A DNA stretch of 61,098 nt from Verrucomicrobiota bacterium. Lineage in GTDB: Bacteria > Verrucomicrobiota > Verrucomicrobiia > Limisphaerales > UBA1096. A program made the translations under genes and the position numbers. Shown piece by piece: positions 26,591 through 36,551 of this stretch. Below the pieces are notes generated by a model. It was not told the DNA's origin and made no database searches. It worked only from the letters and a program-made list of their open reading frames with translations. The stretch covers positions 1 to 61,098 of the forward strand of contig JACNJE010000110.1 in the NCBI GenBank assembly GCA_014382705.1. Reading direction: 5' to 3'. Position 1 is the stretch's first letter. Each line of letters opens with the position of its first letter.

Positions 26591-27517
26591 TCAGCGGCTG
26601 GAGCTGCCCCACCAGATGTCGTTCGGGGCGGTTGGGCGGCCCCCCGTTTGGGCCATCGCATAAAACTTCTTGTAAGTCAGGTTGACCGATGCCCCGGAGA
26701 CGATGCCCACCGTGGACGCCCCGCCGATATCATCCCGGTTATTGCGGGCGGTGGAGCTGCTGACATGGCGCTGGGAAATCCCCTCATGCGGCTGGTTGCC
26801 GGCGTCGTTGAACCAAAATGGGTTACTGTCATCCGTTTCCCACTGGACGATGTCGCCGGGGTCGGTGGCCGAAATCTTTCGCACCTTGCTCGCATCATAT
26901 CCGCCCGTTTGTGGGCTGGGCTTGGCGTGAAAGAAAATGATGTTGCCGTTCCACGTGTAGCTGGTCAGCTTGATGGGGCGCTGGAGAAACAGCTTTTTGT
27001 TGGGGCCGGTCGAGGTGGCCTTGTCCTTGGGGCACATCAACACTTGGGGAGTTACCAGATAGTTCCCCAATTGGCCATGCTTGAACGATTCGTACTGGCC
27101 GGCCAGTTGTTTTTCCAAGCCGTTTACGGTGGTTGGGCTGGCATACGACGGCATGCCGGTTGTGCCTTTCCAGTTGTGGGACGCGACCGTGCACCGGGAG
27201 CCTGCCTTGAATCCTGTGTTATTTTCCCCCGAACTGCCGGCATAGGCCCAGCCGGTGGGGCCGCTACCGTTACCGCCCCAGGTGGGGTGGGGCAGGTACT
27301 CTTCGTGGTCGCCGGTGAACATGTTCAAGGCCAGCATGATCTGCTTGTTGTTGTTCCAGTCGATGGAGTTGTGGGCCTTGTCCTTGGCCCGGGCCAGGGC
27401 CGGCAACAATAGCGCCGCCAGGATGGCAATGATGGCGATCACCACCAGCAACTCGATGAGCGTGAAGCCAAGCAGAACCTTGGTGCCCAGTGTCTTGCGA
27501 ACGGTTGTCTTTTTCAT
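26591..27517 (-). CDS. prepilin-type N-terminal cleavage/methylation domain protein
   Basis: [38 protein letters not shown]. Confidence 0.85.
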   Translation of the reverse strand: MKKTTVRKTLGTKVLLGFTLIELLVVIAIIAILAALLLPALARAKDKAHNSIDWNNNKQIMLALNMFTGDHEEYLPHPTWGGNGSGPTGWAYAGSSGENNTGFKAGSRCTVASHNWKGTTGMPSYASPTTVNGLEKQLAGQYESFKHGQLGNYLVTPQVLMCPKDKATSTGPNKKLFLQRPIKLTSYTWNGNIIFFHAKPSPQTGGYDASKVRKISATDPGDIVQWETDDSNPFWFNDAGNQPHEGISQRHVSSSTARNNRDDIGGASTVGIVSGASVNLTYKKFYAMAQTGGRPTAPNDIWWGSSSR

Positions 27518-27706
27518 GATTTTGAAAGTTCAATATGAAGCCGGTCAGCCGCGTGTGGACTGAAAGACTTGCTGCGGACGGAAACTAGCCCTCCCCGGCT
27601 CGGGAGTCAAACGCAAATCGGGCGAGATTCGAGTGGGCGTTGTGCGTGGCCAAGCACCTCGGCATGACACCGGGTGCGTCTCGGAGTGGGGACAGTCGCT
27701 GCCGCT

Positions 27707-27741
27707 AAAAAAAAAGACCCTCCCGAAAAGGGAGGGTCTTT
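27707..27741 (-). terminator. Rho-independent terminator downstream of the 27761-28537 prepilin-like gene
   Basis: Perfect stem AAAGACCCTCCC / GGGAGGGTCTTT with GAAAA loop at 27713-27741; an A-run on the plus strand (U-tract on the minus transcript) follows. Confidence 0.92.
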
Positions 27742-27760
27742 GAAAAAGGGTTCGATCAGG

Positions 27761-28537
27761 TTATTTCCCGTCCGGGAAAATCAAAACAGTTGTGCTAGAG
27801 GATGAAGGCCCTGTTTCGCTTATGTATTGGTTGAGCTTCTGGGTGGTGGCCTGCTGAACCGATGAGTCAGACAGAAGAATATCACCCTGTTCCTCGTGGA
27901 GGCTCTCGGTCCACATCGCTTTCTTTTTAACGTTATTGCCGCTCAAATCCGTTTTCTTGAACGAGATGTAATCGGCTTGCTTCTCGTCGTTGTTGTAGTT
28001 GCCATAAGCAATGTTACGGTCACCGGCGAGGATATATTGCGGCTTTGATTCGTCGGCTTCCTGGCCCAAGAAGTAGCTCATGCTCTTGTTGCCGTTCTTG
28101 TGTTTCTTTTCAGTCCCTTCGCAGAACGGAACAATGCTCTTGTTTCGGCGATCCACATCGGCTGCGTTATCAAAGGTGGTGGATTCCGTGCGGGTGTCTC
28201 GCGGGCATCGAACCACTTTCGGGTTGCTCAGCTCGTTCCCAAGCGCCTGCCAATGCCGGCAAACTTCCGTTTTGAATTTCTTGTCAAGGAACTCCGATGA
28301 ACCCCCCTCCAGCGCTCTCACCTGCCACGGGAACCGATCCTGGTTGTCCGTCGCGTAGATGCGGGTGGCGATACCTACCTGCTTGAGGTTGTTCACGCAG
28401 GAGATGCGCTGAGCCTTTGCCTTTGCCTTTGCCAACGCGGGCAGGAGCATGCCGGCCAGGATGGCAATGATTGCGATAACGACCAGCAGCTCGATGAGCG
28501 TGAAGGCCCCGACTTTGTTTTTATGAAAACGCTTCAT
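27761..28537 (-). CDS. prepilin-type N-terminal cleavage/methylation domain protein
   Basis: [71 protein letters not shown]. Confidence 0.87.
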   Translation of the reverse strand: MKRFHKNKVGAFTLIELLVVIAIIAILAGMLLPALAKAKAKAQRISCVNNLKQVGIATRIYATDNQDRFPWQVRALEGGSSEFLDKKFKTEVCRHWQALGNELSNPKVVRCPRDTRTESTTFDNAADVDRRNKSIVPFCEGTEKKHKNGNKSMSYFLGQEADESKPQYILAGDRNIAYGNYNNDEKQADYISFKKTDLSGNNVKKKAMWTESLHEEQGDILLSDSSVQQATTQKLNQYISETGPSSSSTTVLIFPDGK

Positions 28538-28970
28538 GATGCAATTCTCGTTTTATTAGTTAACAGTTAACACTTTCAAAACACCTTACCGTACGGGTGA
28601 AAGGAAGGCGCAGCCTCGTGTCCGATTGAACCGTTGTCAACGCCAAACTTAAAAAAAAATAGCACACGAAATGCCATCATTTCAGGGTCGAATTACGATT
28701 CGATTCGGAGTGCCAAACAGGGTTGAAGAGTGTGAGTTTCACTCGATTTGCGTGATCCTCACACAAACGGGGGCTTTTTGGCTTGATCTGTGGTGGGTGG
28801 TTTGCTGGCTTTAATTGAGGGCTGTCCACGTGCCGATGCGGTTTGTCGGCGGATTTCGGAAGGTTAGCGTTGTGGGGGCTTCTGCCGCGCGATACAAGCG
28901 TGGCGGTGGCAATGAAATTGCTGGAGGCGCGCCGGAGGGTTGGGCGGCCCGGGAGCCGTGTCATCACTTA

Positions 28971-31196
28971 ATGAATCTTGAAAATCGACTTCTGCGCCTG
29001 TTGGGGCGCAAACAGTACGTCCCAGCCGGGGCGGATGACCTCACCAAAAAACTCGGGCTTGGCCAAGCGCAGGCCAGGGAGGTGCGGCGCGAACTGCGCG
29101 GCCTGGTCCAATCGGGCCGGGTGGTGCCCCTGCCGGACAAGCGATTTGCGCTCCCGGTGGATGAGGACCTGGTCGCCGGGCGCATCCTCATGAACCGCCG
29201 CGGCGGCGGCCGGGTGGTCACCACCGATGCGTCGCAGCCGGCCATCGACATCTCTCCCAACGCCGCCGGCACGGCGATGCACAACGACCGCGTGCTGGTG
29301 CGGGTGGACTCGGCCCCGCCGCCCGCGCGCCGCCGGGGCCATCGCCCGCCGCCGGGGCCAAGCGGCAAGGTGGTCGAGGTGCTCGAGCGCGCCCGCACGC
29401 AGGTGGTCGGCACGCTCGAGAAATCGCGGCAGCTTTGGTACGTCGTGCCGGGCGACCCGCGGATCACGCACGACATTTACCTGCCCAAGCTTGGCCAAGC
29501 GGCCAAGCCGAAGGCCAAGCGCGGCGACCGGGTGGTGGTGGAGATCACCGAGTGGCCGTCGCGCCACAACGCGCCGGAGGGCAGGTTGCTCGAGGTGATC
29601 GGCAGCCCAAGCGCGCCGGGTGTCGATGTCGAGTCGGTCATCCGGCAGTATGAGCTGCCAACGCGCTTCCCGGACAAGGTGCAGGCCGAGGCGCGGCGCC
29701 TGGGCGCGAAGGTGACGACGGCCGACGGCAAGGGCCGCCGGGATTGCCGCAAACATTGTGTCGTGACGATCGACCCGGCCGACGCGCGGGACTTCGACGA
29801 CGCCATTTCGCTGGAGCGCCTCGAGGGGCGGCGGTGGCGCTTGTGGGTGCACATCGCCGACGTGTCGCACTACGTCACGCCCGGGAGCGCGCTCGACAGG
29901 GAGGCGCGGCGGCGCGGCAACTCGACCTATCTCATCGACCGCGTCATCCCGATGCTGCCGGAGGCGCTGAGCAACGAGCTGTGCTCGCTCAAGCCGGGCG
30001 TCGATCGGCTGGCACGCAGCGTGGAGTTTGTGCTGAGCGACAAAGGGCGGGTCGAGCAGGCAAAGTTTCACTCGACCGTCATCTGCTCGAAACGCCGCTT
30101 TTCGTACGAGGAAGCGATGACGATCCTCGAGCGGCCGCCATCGGGCGACATCGAGCGGATGCTGCACGACGCCCATCGCCTCGCGCAAAAGCTGCGGCAG
30201 GCCCGCTTCCGGGCAGGCGCGCTGGATCTCGACGTGCCGGAGCACAAGGTGCTGCTCGATGCCAAGGGCCGGCTGAGCGAGGTGCGCCGAGTGGAGAACG
30301 ACGTGTCGCACCAGTTGATCGAGGAATTCATGCTGCTGGCCAACGAGGCGGTTGCAAAGGAGATCAAGCGCCGCCGCGTCAAGGCGATCCACCGCGTCCA
30401 CGACGAGCCGGACACCGAGAAGCTGGACAACCTCCGGGCGCAGGCGGCGTTGATGGGGCTGCGCGCCGGCAATCTGTCCGACCAGAAACAGGCCGGCAAA
30501 TTTCTCGCCGGTCTCAAGGGACATCCGCTTGCGGACGTCTTCCGGATCGGCTACCTGCGCTGCATGAAGCGGGCCTGCTACTCGACCGAGCCGATCGGCC
30601 ACTACGGCCTGGCCAAGGACGACTACGTTCACTTCACCTCGCCGATCCGCCGGTACGCCGACCTGATCGTCCACCGCGTCGTGTACCAGCGGGCCAAGCT
30701 CGACGCCGCGGCGCTGGCGACGGCGGCCGACCATATTTCGCTGACCGAGCGCAACTCCGCCGACGCCGAGCTGGACAGCAAACTCATCAAGCTGCTGAGC
30801 CATTTGCGCCGGCAGCTCGACCGGAAAAAACCGGAGACCTACACAGCGATGGTCACCGAGGTGCGCAACATCGGCGCGATGGTGGACATCACTGAGCTGG
30901 GCCTGAAGGGACTGGTCAAGCGCCTGAGCCTGAGCGGCGACCATTACCGGTTCGTGCCGGAGCGGGGCCGCCTCGTCGGCCGGCTGCGCGGCAACGAGAT
31001 CGCACCGGGCGATCAACTGAAAGTGCAGATCGAGAATGTCGACCTGCATAAGAAACAGGCCGACTTTCGCGTCGTCAACCCCCAGCCGGCCAAGGGCAAA
31101 AAAAAGTCGAAGCCAGCCCGGAACGCGCCCCCCCAAACAGCTCCCCAGCGCAAAGGAAAACCAAGGCAACCCAACGCCAGGCGCAGACGAAGATGA
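28971..31196 (+). CDS. rnr: ribonuclease R (RNB-family 3'-5' exoribonuclease)
   Basis: VTIDPADARDFDDAISLERLEGRRWRLWVHIADVSHYVTPGSALDREARRRGNSTYLIDRVIPMLPEALSNELCSLKPGVDRLA; C-terminal S1-like domain; start MNLENRLLRLLG. Confidence 0.95.
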   Translation: MNLENRLLRLLGRKQYVPAGADDLTKKLGLGQAQAREVRRELRGLVQSGRVVPLPDKRFALPVDEDLVAGRILMNRRGGGRVVTTDASQPAIDISPNAAGTAMHNDRVLVRVDSAPPPARRRGHRPPPGPSGKVVEVLERARTQVVGTLEKSRQLWYVVPGDPRITHDIYLPKLGQAAKPKAKRGDRVVVEITEWPSRHNAPEGRLLEVIGSPSAPGVDVESVIRQYELPTRFPDKVQAEARRLGAKVTTADGKGRRDCRKHCVVTIDPADARDFDDAISLERLEGRRWRLWVHIADVSHYVTPGSALDREARRRGNSTYLIDRVIPMLPEALSNELCSLKPGVDRLARSVEFVLSDKGRVEQAKFHSTVICSKRRFSYEEAMTILERPPSGDIERMLHDAHRLAQKLRQARFRAGALDLDVPEHKVLLDAKGRLSEVRRVENDVSHQLIEEFMLLANEAVAKEIKRRRVKAIHRVHDEPDTEKLDNLRAQAALMGLRAGNLSDQKQAGKFLAGLKGHPLADVFRIGYLRCMKRACYSTEPIGHYGLAKDDYVHFTSPIRRYADLIVHRVVYQRAKLDAAALATAADHISLTERNSADAELDSKLIKLLSHLRRQLDRKKPETYTAMVTEVRNIGAMVDITELGLKGLVKRLSLSGDHYRFVPERGRLVGRLRGNEIAPGDQLKVQIENVDLHKKQADFRVVNPQPAKGKKKSKPARNAPPQTAPQRKGKPRQPNARRRRR

Positions 31197-34100
31197 GATG
31201 CAGATTGAAGCAAGGGGTGGCGCTATTTGCGGTCGCGTTGGCAGGGGCCGCCTTTGTAAGCCGCGACCATTGGCAGGCAACCGTTGCCGTCACTTCGCAG
31301 ATTCAAACACCTGACCAACCGCCGGTGGAATCTGCCAAGCGCTTGGCCAAGCGGGCATCGCGCCCGGCGGCATCTTCCCAACAGGAGCCGCCGCCGTTGG
31401 CCAAGGCGATCGACCGCGGCCAGCCGCTGCGGCTGCAACTGCCGGGGCGCGAGCCGCTCGACTTTTCCTTCCGTGATTTTGCGCTGCTCGCCGACGGCTA
31501 CCGCACGACGCTTGGCCAAACGGGCCGGCTCGACGCCGAACTGCGAGTTTTCGACGGCCGCGCCATCGGCGACGATGGCCAAGTGCACACGGCGACGCTG
31601 GCACTGGCCAACCGCTCCGCCGCCGGGGGGGTGCGCTTGGCCGATGGCGGCCAGGTGCAGTTTCGGAGCGATGGCGCCGGATCGTTCAAGGCCTTGGCCG
31701 GCCGGCAGCCGACGCTGGCGTGCGCACGCGACCCGCGCACCGGCGCGTATCGGACAATGTCGCTCGACGGCTTGGCCAAGCCGGACTGGAGCGAAGCCAA
31801 GCCGGCCACGCTCGAGCCGTCGCCGGAGTACCCAATGATGGCCAGCTCCGGGCTGGATCCGGTGACCGGCGCGCCGACCCTGGTGCTCGGCAGCCCGGCC
31901 AACCCGCCGCGCTACGAGGCGTCACTCAAGGTGGCCACGGTGATAGTCGCGCTCGACAAGTTGGCCACCGGCTTGAACTCGAAAAACCACCTCACGGAAG
32001 TCACCAGCCAAACCCTCGCGCTGATGGCCAACGTGGCGGCGATCTACGAAAACCAGTTGGGCATCCGGGTGTTGATGCAGGAGTTGATCCTCACGCCGGA
32101 CTCGGATGACTACGACGACATTCCGTTCGATGACAACGGCGGCACGCTGGACGAGTTCGCGGACTGGACGCAGCGGTGGCGCCCCGAGTCCACCTACGGG
32201 CAGACGGTGGCGATTCGTTTCGGGGACGGCCTGAGCGGAGGCATCCTGGGCATCGCCTACCAGAACGCGCTGCACACGCGCAACGGGGTCGGCGTGTTGC
32301 GGCCCGGTTTCGGCTGGGCGCTGACCAGCCACGAGATGGGGCACGTGTTCGGCTCGTCCCATTCGCTGGGCGGCATCATGAACGGGCAATACACGACCGA
32401 GGAGCGTTCTTTTTTCAAGGACATCGAGGGGCAGGAGTTCACGGCGGCGTCGCAGATTTACAACCGGGCCGGCGGACGGCTCACCGGGCCGGCGACCATG
32501 CGCAACCCGGACGAGATGCCGTTCGCCGTGGACGACGTCGCCTGGGCCGCGCCGGGCGAGCAGATCCGCTACGACGTGTTGGCCAACGACCTGAAACAGG
32601 TTTATCGCGGTCAGGAAAACCGCCTGACGCTGGCGGAGGTCGGCCGCGTCACGCCGCGTTACGCCGGGTCCGTGGCTATCGCGGACGGGCAGGCGGTGTT
32701 CACGCCGTCAACCGGGTTCGCGGGCACCGTCTGGTTCAGCTACTCGGTGCGCGGCGATGTCGGCCGCGGCTGGCTGCACAAGGGCGACGTCGCCGTGGTG
32801 GTCGGCGATCCCGAGGGCAACGCCCACGAGCTGAACCTGGCTGCGGGCCAGGCGCGCACCCTGAAGCTGCCCGGCGACGGCAACATCACCCAGTTGCGCC
32901 CGCCGGAACAGGCGGCAATGCACGAGATGATCAGCGATTCGGCAGTGTACATCCTGCGCGCCGACGCGGATGCCAGCGGCAGCGAAACCATCTGGTACCG
33001 CGCCGGGGGGAAGCGGCAAACCCTGACACTCAACTACATCAACGAGCCGCCGGTCGCCGAGCCGGACGTGCTGTACCTCAGCCCCGGCGAAACGGTCAGC
33101 TTCAACCCGCTGGCCAACGACCACGCGGCCGGGCTGCGGGGCGCGTTCAAGACCGAGCCGGTCATCGCCGTCGGCACCACCGGTGAGGGGCGGGACGGGC
33201 AGGACTATTTCCCCAGCGGCTTTCGTCTTTTCAGCGCGCGCTCGAGGGCCAGCCAACTGGGCAGCCTGACCGTCCATCGCTCACCAGTGATGCGCGACGG
33301 CCGCCGCCGCAACGACCCGAACGGCCTGCTGACCTTCAAGGCGAAAAGCTCGGCCAGCGGCATCGGGGTGATCGAGTACACGATCGAGGACGCGCTTGGC
33401 CAGCGCGCCAGCGGCACGGTGCAGGTCATCGTGGACGGTGCCAGCGACACGCTCCTGAGCGCCAGTGATGACGCACGCGGCTGGGTGCCGACCCACGGCC
33501 GCCACGATGACACATGGACGGCAGCCGATTTCAACGACGCCACCTGGGAACGCGGCCGCAACGGGGCCGGCTACGAGCGCAGCAGCGGCTACCAGTCGCT
33601 CATCAGTTCCGCGCTCAATTTCCGCACGCAAATGTACAACAAGGCCGAGTCGCTTTACCTGCGGTACGCCTTCGATATCGACGATCCGGCGGCGATCGGG
33701 CAACTCAGGCTGCGGATGAAATATGACGACGGTTTCGTCGCCTACCTCAACGGCAAACGGGTGGCCTCCGCCAACGCGCCGCCAAATCCGCAGTGGAACT
33801 CCGGCGCAACAACCACGCACGACGACTCCCTGGCGGTGCGGTACGAATCGTTCGACATCAGCGGGCATGGGAACCGGTTGCGCTCCGGCAAAAACATCCT
33901 CGCCATTCACGGCCTGAACAGCGGCCTGACCAGCTCCGACATGCTGATCGTCGCCGAGCTCGTTGCGACCGACACCGGCAAATCGCGCCTGCCGGAGGTT
34001 GTTTGCGAGCCGCCGGCCGAGCAGACACCGGAGTCGGTCACACTCGCGGGACGCCTGCCCGGGGTCGCGGCCAACACGAGGGCATTTTTCGTCTGGGGCC

Positions 34101-35308
34101 AAACCGACAGCGGCCCGGACGCCACCAAGTGGGATCACTCCAGCGAAGTATTGCCGGATGAGGAGGGGCGGCTCCGCCATCGGGTCAACAGCTTGGCCGC
34201 CGGTTCCGTCCTGTACTACCGGCTGTACGCGAAAAACAAACTCGGCACCGCCTGGTCGGTGGACACCCAAAAGACATCAACCCTGGCCAAGGGCGTTGTG
34301 GTGGCCCGGGCGGATGCGTTTCGCGTCGCGCCGGGGGGCACGTTGCGCTTGGCCAAGCGCGAGGAGGGTGTGCTGGCCAACGACGCCGGTGCGTCGCTGA
34401 CAACCCACGCGCAACTCTTGGCCAGCCCGCAACATGGCCGCCTGACGTTCCGGCCCGACGGCACGTTCGACTACACCCCGGACGACGGGTTCTCCGGAGA
34501 CGATCGTTTCCTGTATCGCTTGGCCAAGGCCGATGCGTCACTGGAACGGATGGTGGTATCAGTCGGCGGCCGGTGGAGCTTTTACGACGAAGTGACCGCG
34601 CCCAACCGCAACTGGGCCAAGCCGGACTTTGACGACAGCGCCTGGCCGGTTGGGCCGGGCTTGCTCGGTTACGGCAACGGCAACGAGGCCACGGAAATCA
34701 GCTACGGCACCAACCCGGATAACAAGCGCGCCACGGCCTATTTCCGGCAGACGTTCGAGGTGGACGCGGTCGAGTTGATCGACCGGCTGACCTTCAAGTT
34801 GCTTCGTGACGATGCGGCGGCGGTTTACCTGAACGGCAAGGAAGTGTACCGCGACAGCAACCTTTCGCGCACCGCACGGCATACCACCTTCGCCAGCAGC
34901 ACGATCGTGGACGAGAATGCTTACGCCACGTTCGAGCTATCCGGCGCCCGCTTGACCAATGGGAAAAACGTGATCGCGGCGGAAGTGCACCAAGCCAGTC
35001 GCAACAGCTCAGACTTGAGTTTCGCACTGTTTGGGAAGTCACATCAATATCCCGGCGCTTGGGTAACGTTAAAAACAGAAAAAGAGCATTCAGGCGATGA
35101 TTACATAAGCTTTAACGATAATGAAACTACGTTCACGATCTTTTTTACCTCAAATAGAGGGATACGCTATGTCATTGAGTCATCTGCCGATTTAACGGAG
35201 TGGGAACAAGTCCAAGTCATTGATGGAACGGGGGATACCATAGAATACATCTCCTTAATGCGACCTGATGATAAAGCCAAATTCTTTCGTCTTCGACTGA
35301 ATCAGTGA
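31193..35308 (+). CDS. large secreted metzincin-like metalloprotease with Ig/cadherin-like repeats
   Basis: HEMGHVFGSSHSLGGIMN matches HExxHxxGxxH plus a Met-turn; PDGTFDYTPDDGFSGDDRFLYRLA and ADAFRVAPGGTL..GVLANDAG tandem-domain motifs; two YLRYAFDIDD / AYFRQTFEVD-type beta domains. Confidence 0.82.
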   Translation: MRCRLKQGVALFAVALAGAAFVSRDHWQATVAVTSQIQTPDQPPVESAKRLAKRASRPAASSQQEPPPLAKAIDRGQPLRLQLPGREPLDFSFRDFALLADGYRTTLGQTGRLDAELRVFDGRAIGDDGQVHTATLALANRSAAGGVRLADGGQVQFRSDGAGSFKALAGRQPTLACARDPRTGAYRTMSLDGLAKPDWSEAKPATLEPSPEYPMMASSGLDPVTGAPTLVLGSPANPPRYEASLKVATVIVALDKLATGLNSKNHLTEVTSQTLALMANVAAIYENQLGIRVLMQELILTPDSDDYDDIPFDDNGGTLDEFADWTQRWRPESTYGQTVAIRFGDGLSGGILGIAYQNALHTRNGVGVLRPGFGWALTSHEMGHVFGSSHSLGGIMNGQYTTEERSFFKDIEGQEFTAASQIYNRAGGRLTGPATMRNPDEMPFAVDDVAWAAPGEQIRYDVLANDLKQVYRGQENRLTLAEVGRVTPRYAGSVAIADGQAVFTPSTGFAGTVWFSYSVRGDVGRGWLHKGDVAVVVGDPEGNAHELNLAAGQARTLKLPGDGNITQLRPPEQAAMHEMISDSAVYILRADADASGSETIWYRAGGKRQTLTLNYINEPPVAEPDVLYLSPGETVSFNPLANDHAAGLRGAFKTEPVIAVGTTGEGRDGQDYFPSGFRLFSARSRASQLGSLTVHRSPVMRDGRRRNDPNGLLTFKAKSSASGIGVIEYTIEDALGQRASGTVQVIVDGASDTLLSASDDARGWVPTHGRHDDTWTAADFNDATWERGRNGAGYERSSGYQSLISSALNFRTQMYNKAESLYLRYAFDIDDPAAIGQLRLRMKYDDGFVAYLNGKRVASANAPPNPQWNSGATTTHDDSLAVRYESFDISGHGNRLRSGKNILAIHGLNSGLTSSDMLIVAELVATDTGKSRLPEVVCEPPAEQTPESVTLAGRLPGVAANTRAFFVWGQTDSGPDATKWDHSSEVLPDEEGRLRHRVNSLAAGSVLYYRLYAKNKLGTAWSVDTQKTSTLAKGVVVARADAFRVAPGGTLRLAKREEGVLANDAGASLTTHAQLLASPQHGRLTFRPDGTFDYTPDDGFSGDDRFLYRLAKADASLERMVVSVGGRWSFYDEVTAPNRNWAKPDFDDSAWPVGPGLLGYGNGNEATEISYGTNPDNKRATAYFRQTFEVDAVELIDRLTFKLLRDDAAAVYLNGKEVYRDSNLSRTARHTTFASSTIVDENAYATFELSGARLTNGKNVIAAEVHQASRNSSDLSFALFGKSHQYPGAWVTLKTEKEHSGDDYISFNDNETTFTIFFTSNRGIRYVIESSADLTEWEQVQVIDGTGDTIEYISLMRPDDKAKFFRLRLNQ

Positions 35309-35324
35309 ACGCTTGGCCAAGCGT
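35309..35324. repeat. 16-bp perfect palindrome ACGCTTGGCCAAGCGT abutting the stop codon
   Basis: TGA at 35306-35308 is followed immediately by the palindrome. Confidence 0.93.
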
Positions 35325-35355
35325 AATCCATGCGGAAGGACGGCATAGGGCCGAC

Positions 35356-35375
35356 TTTGTGAATTTTTTCACAAA
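35356..35375. promoter_or_regulatory. CRP/FNR-type operator-like palindrome upstream of nuo cluster 2
   Basis: TTTGTGAATTTTTTCACAAA, containing TGTGA-N6-TCACA, centred about 70 bp upstream of nuoB. Confidence 0.6.
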
Positions 35376-35434
35376 TTGATTTTGACCTTACCAAGGGATG
35401 GCGATAGCTTTGCGTCAGGCGTCGTAAAGCCATC

Positions 35435-35962
35435 ATGGGCAGCACCGAAATAGGCTATAATTCCAAGGTCGAGGGGGATGTTGTGCACACCACTCTGGAG
35501 GCTGCCGTGAATTGGTTTCGCAAGAATTCACTCTGGCCGATGCCGATGGGCTTGGCCTGCTGCGGGATCGAGTTGATGGCAACGGCGGCGAGCCGGTTTG
35601 ATATTTCTCGATTTGGCGCGGAGGTGATGAGGTTTTCGCCACGCCAATCCGACCTGATGATCGTGGCCGGCACGGTCACCTACAAAATGGCGCTCGCAGT
35701 GCGCCGGATTTACGACCAGATGCCGGAGCCGAAATGGGTGATCGCGATGGGAGCCTGCGCCTCGACCGGCGGCATGTACCGCAGCTACGCGGTGTTGCAG
35801 GGCGTGGACCGGATTCTGCCTGTGGATGTTTATGTGAGTGGCTGTCCGCCGCGCCCGGAGGCATTGCTGGAGGGGTTGATGACTCTTCAGAACAAACTTT
35901 CACACGAGCCTCACGTCAAGGATGCCAAGCCGGCCCGCGCCAGAAAGGCGGCAGTTGCCTGA
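35435..35962 (+). CDS. nuoB: NADH-quinone oxidoreductase subunit B (cluster 2)
   Basis: [81 protein letters not shown]. Confidence 0.96.
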   Translation: MGSTEIGYNSKVEGDVVHTTLEAAVNWFRKNSLWPMPMGLACCGIELMATAASRFDISRFGAEVMRFSPRQSDLMIVAGTVTYKMALAVRRIYDQMPEPKWVIAMGACASTGGMYRSYAVLQGVDRILPVDVYVSGCPPRPEALLEGLMTLQNKLSHEPHVKDAKPARARKAAVA

Positions 35963-35969
35963 GACCCGG

Positions 35970-36548
35970 ATGAGCGCGAAGCAACTGGCCCGAACACTCA
36001 AGCAGCAGTTCATGGCGGTCGTCTCCGGGCCGGTGGAGTTTCGGGGCGAACTGACGCTGGAGGTGTCGGAGGCGTCGCGGGTCGCCGAGGTTTGTGATTT
36101 TGCGAAATCAGAACTTGGTTTTGACTATCTCGTTGATCTCACCACGATTGATAACGATGCGGACGCCCCGCGCTGGACGGCGGTGTATCACCTTTACGGT
36201 TACGGACACGGTTGCCATCTGCGCCTGAAGACCGGCGTGAGCGAGGAGTTGTCGGAACTGCCGACGGTGTCCGGTGTCTGGCGCACGGCCAATTGGCATG
36301 AGCGCGAGGCGTACGACATGATGGGCATCCGGTTTGCCGGGCATCCGGATCTGCGCCGCATCCTGATGTGGGAGGGCTACCCGTATTTTCCGTTGCGAAA
36401 GGATTTCCCTCTGGCCGGCAAGCCAAGCGAGATGCCGGACGTGGCGTTCTCCGATCCGGCGCCGCTCGAGGGCGGGCCGTTTGTCACCGTGGCCGGTGGC
36501 GGGGACTCGACTGTGCGCGAACCGCGCATGCGCAACCCGGAAGGCTGA
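35970..36548 (+). CDS. nuoC: NADH-quinone oxidoreductase subunit C (cluster 2)
   Basis: WTAVYHLYGYGHGCHLRLKTGVSE, WHEREAYDMMGIRFAGHPDLRRILMWEGYPYFPLRKDFPL. Confidence 0.94.
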   Translation: MSAKQLARTLKQQFMAVVSGPVEFRGELTLEVSEASRVAEVCDFAKSELGFDYLVDLTTIDNDADAPRWTAVYHLYGYGHGCHLRLKTGVSEELSELPTVSGVWRTANWHEREAYDMMGIRFAGHPDLRRILMWEGYPYFPLRKDFPLAGKPSEMPDVAFSDPAPLEGGPFVTVAGGGDSTVREPRMRNPEG

Positions 36549-36551
36549 TCG

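Noticed and set aside
31343-31350. LAKR as a conserved peptide motif (e.g. nuclear or protease-site signature)
   Set aside because: The same DNA is read in other phases as LGQA or WPSA and occurs between genes, so the conservation is at the DNA level.
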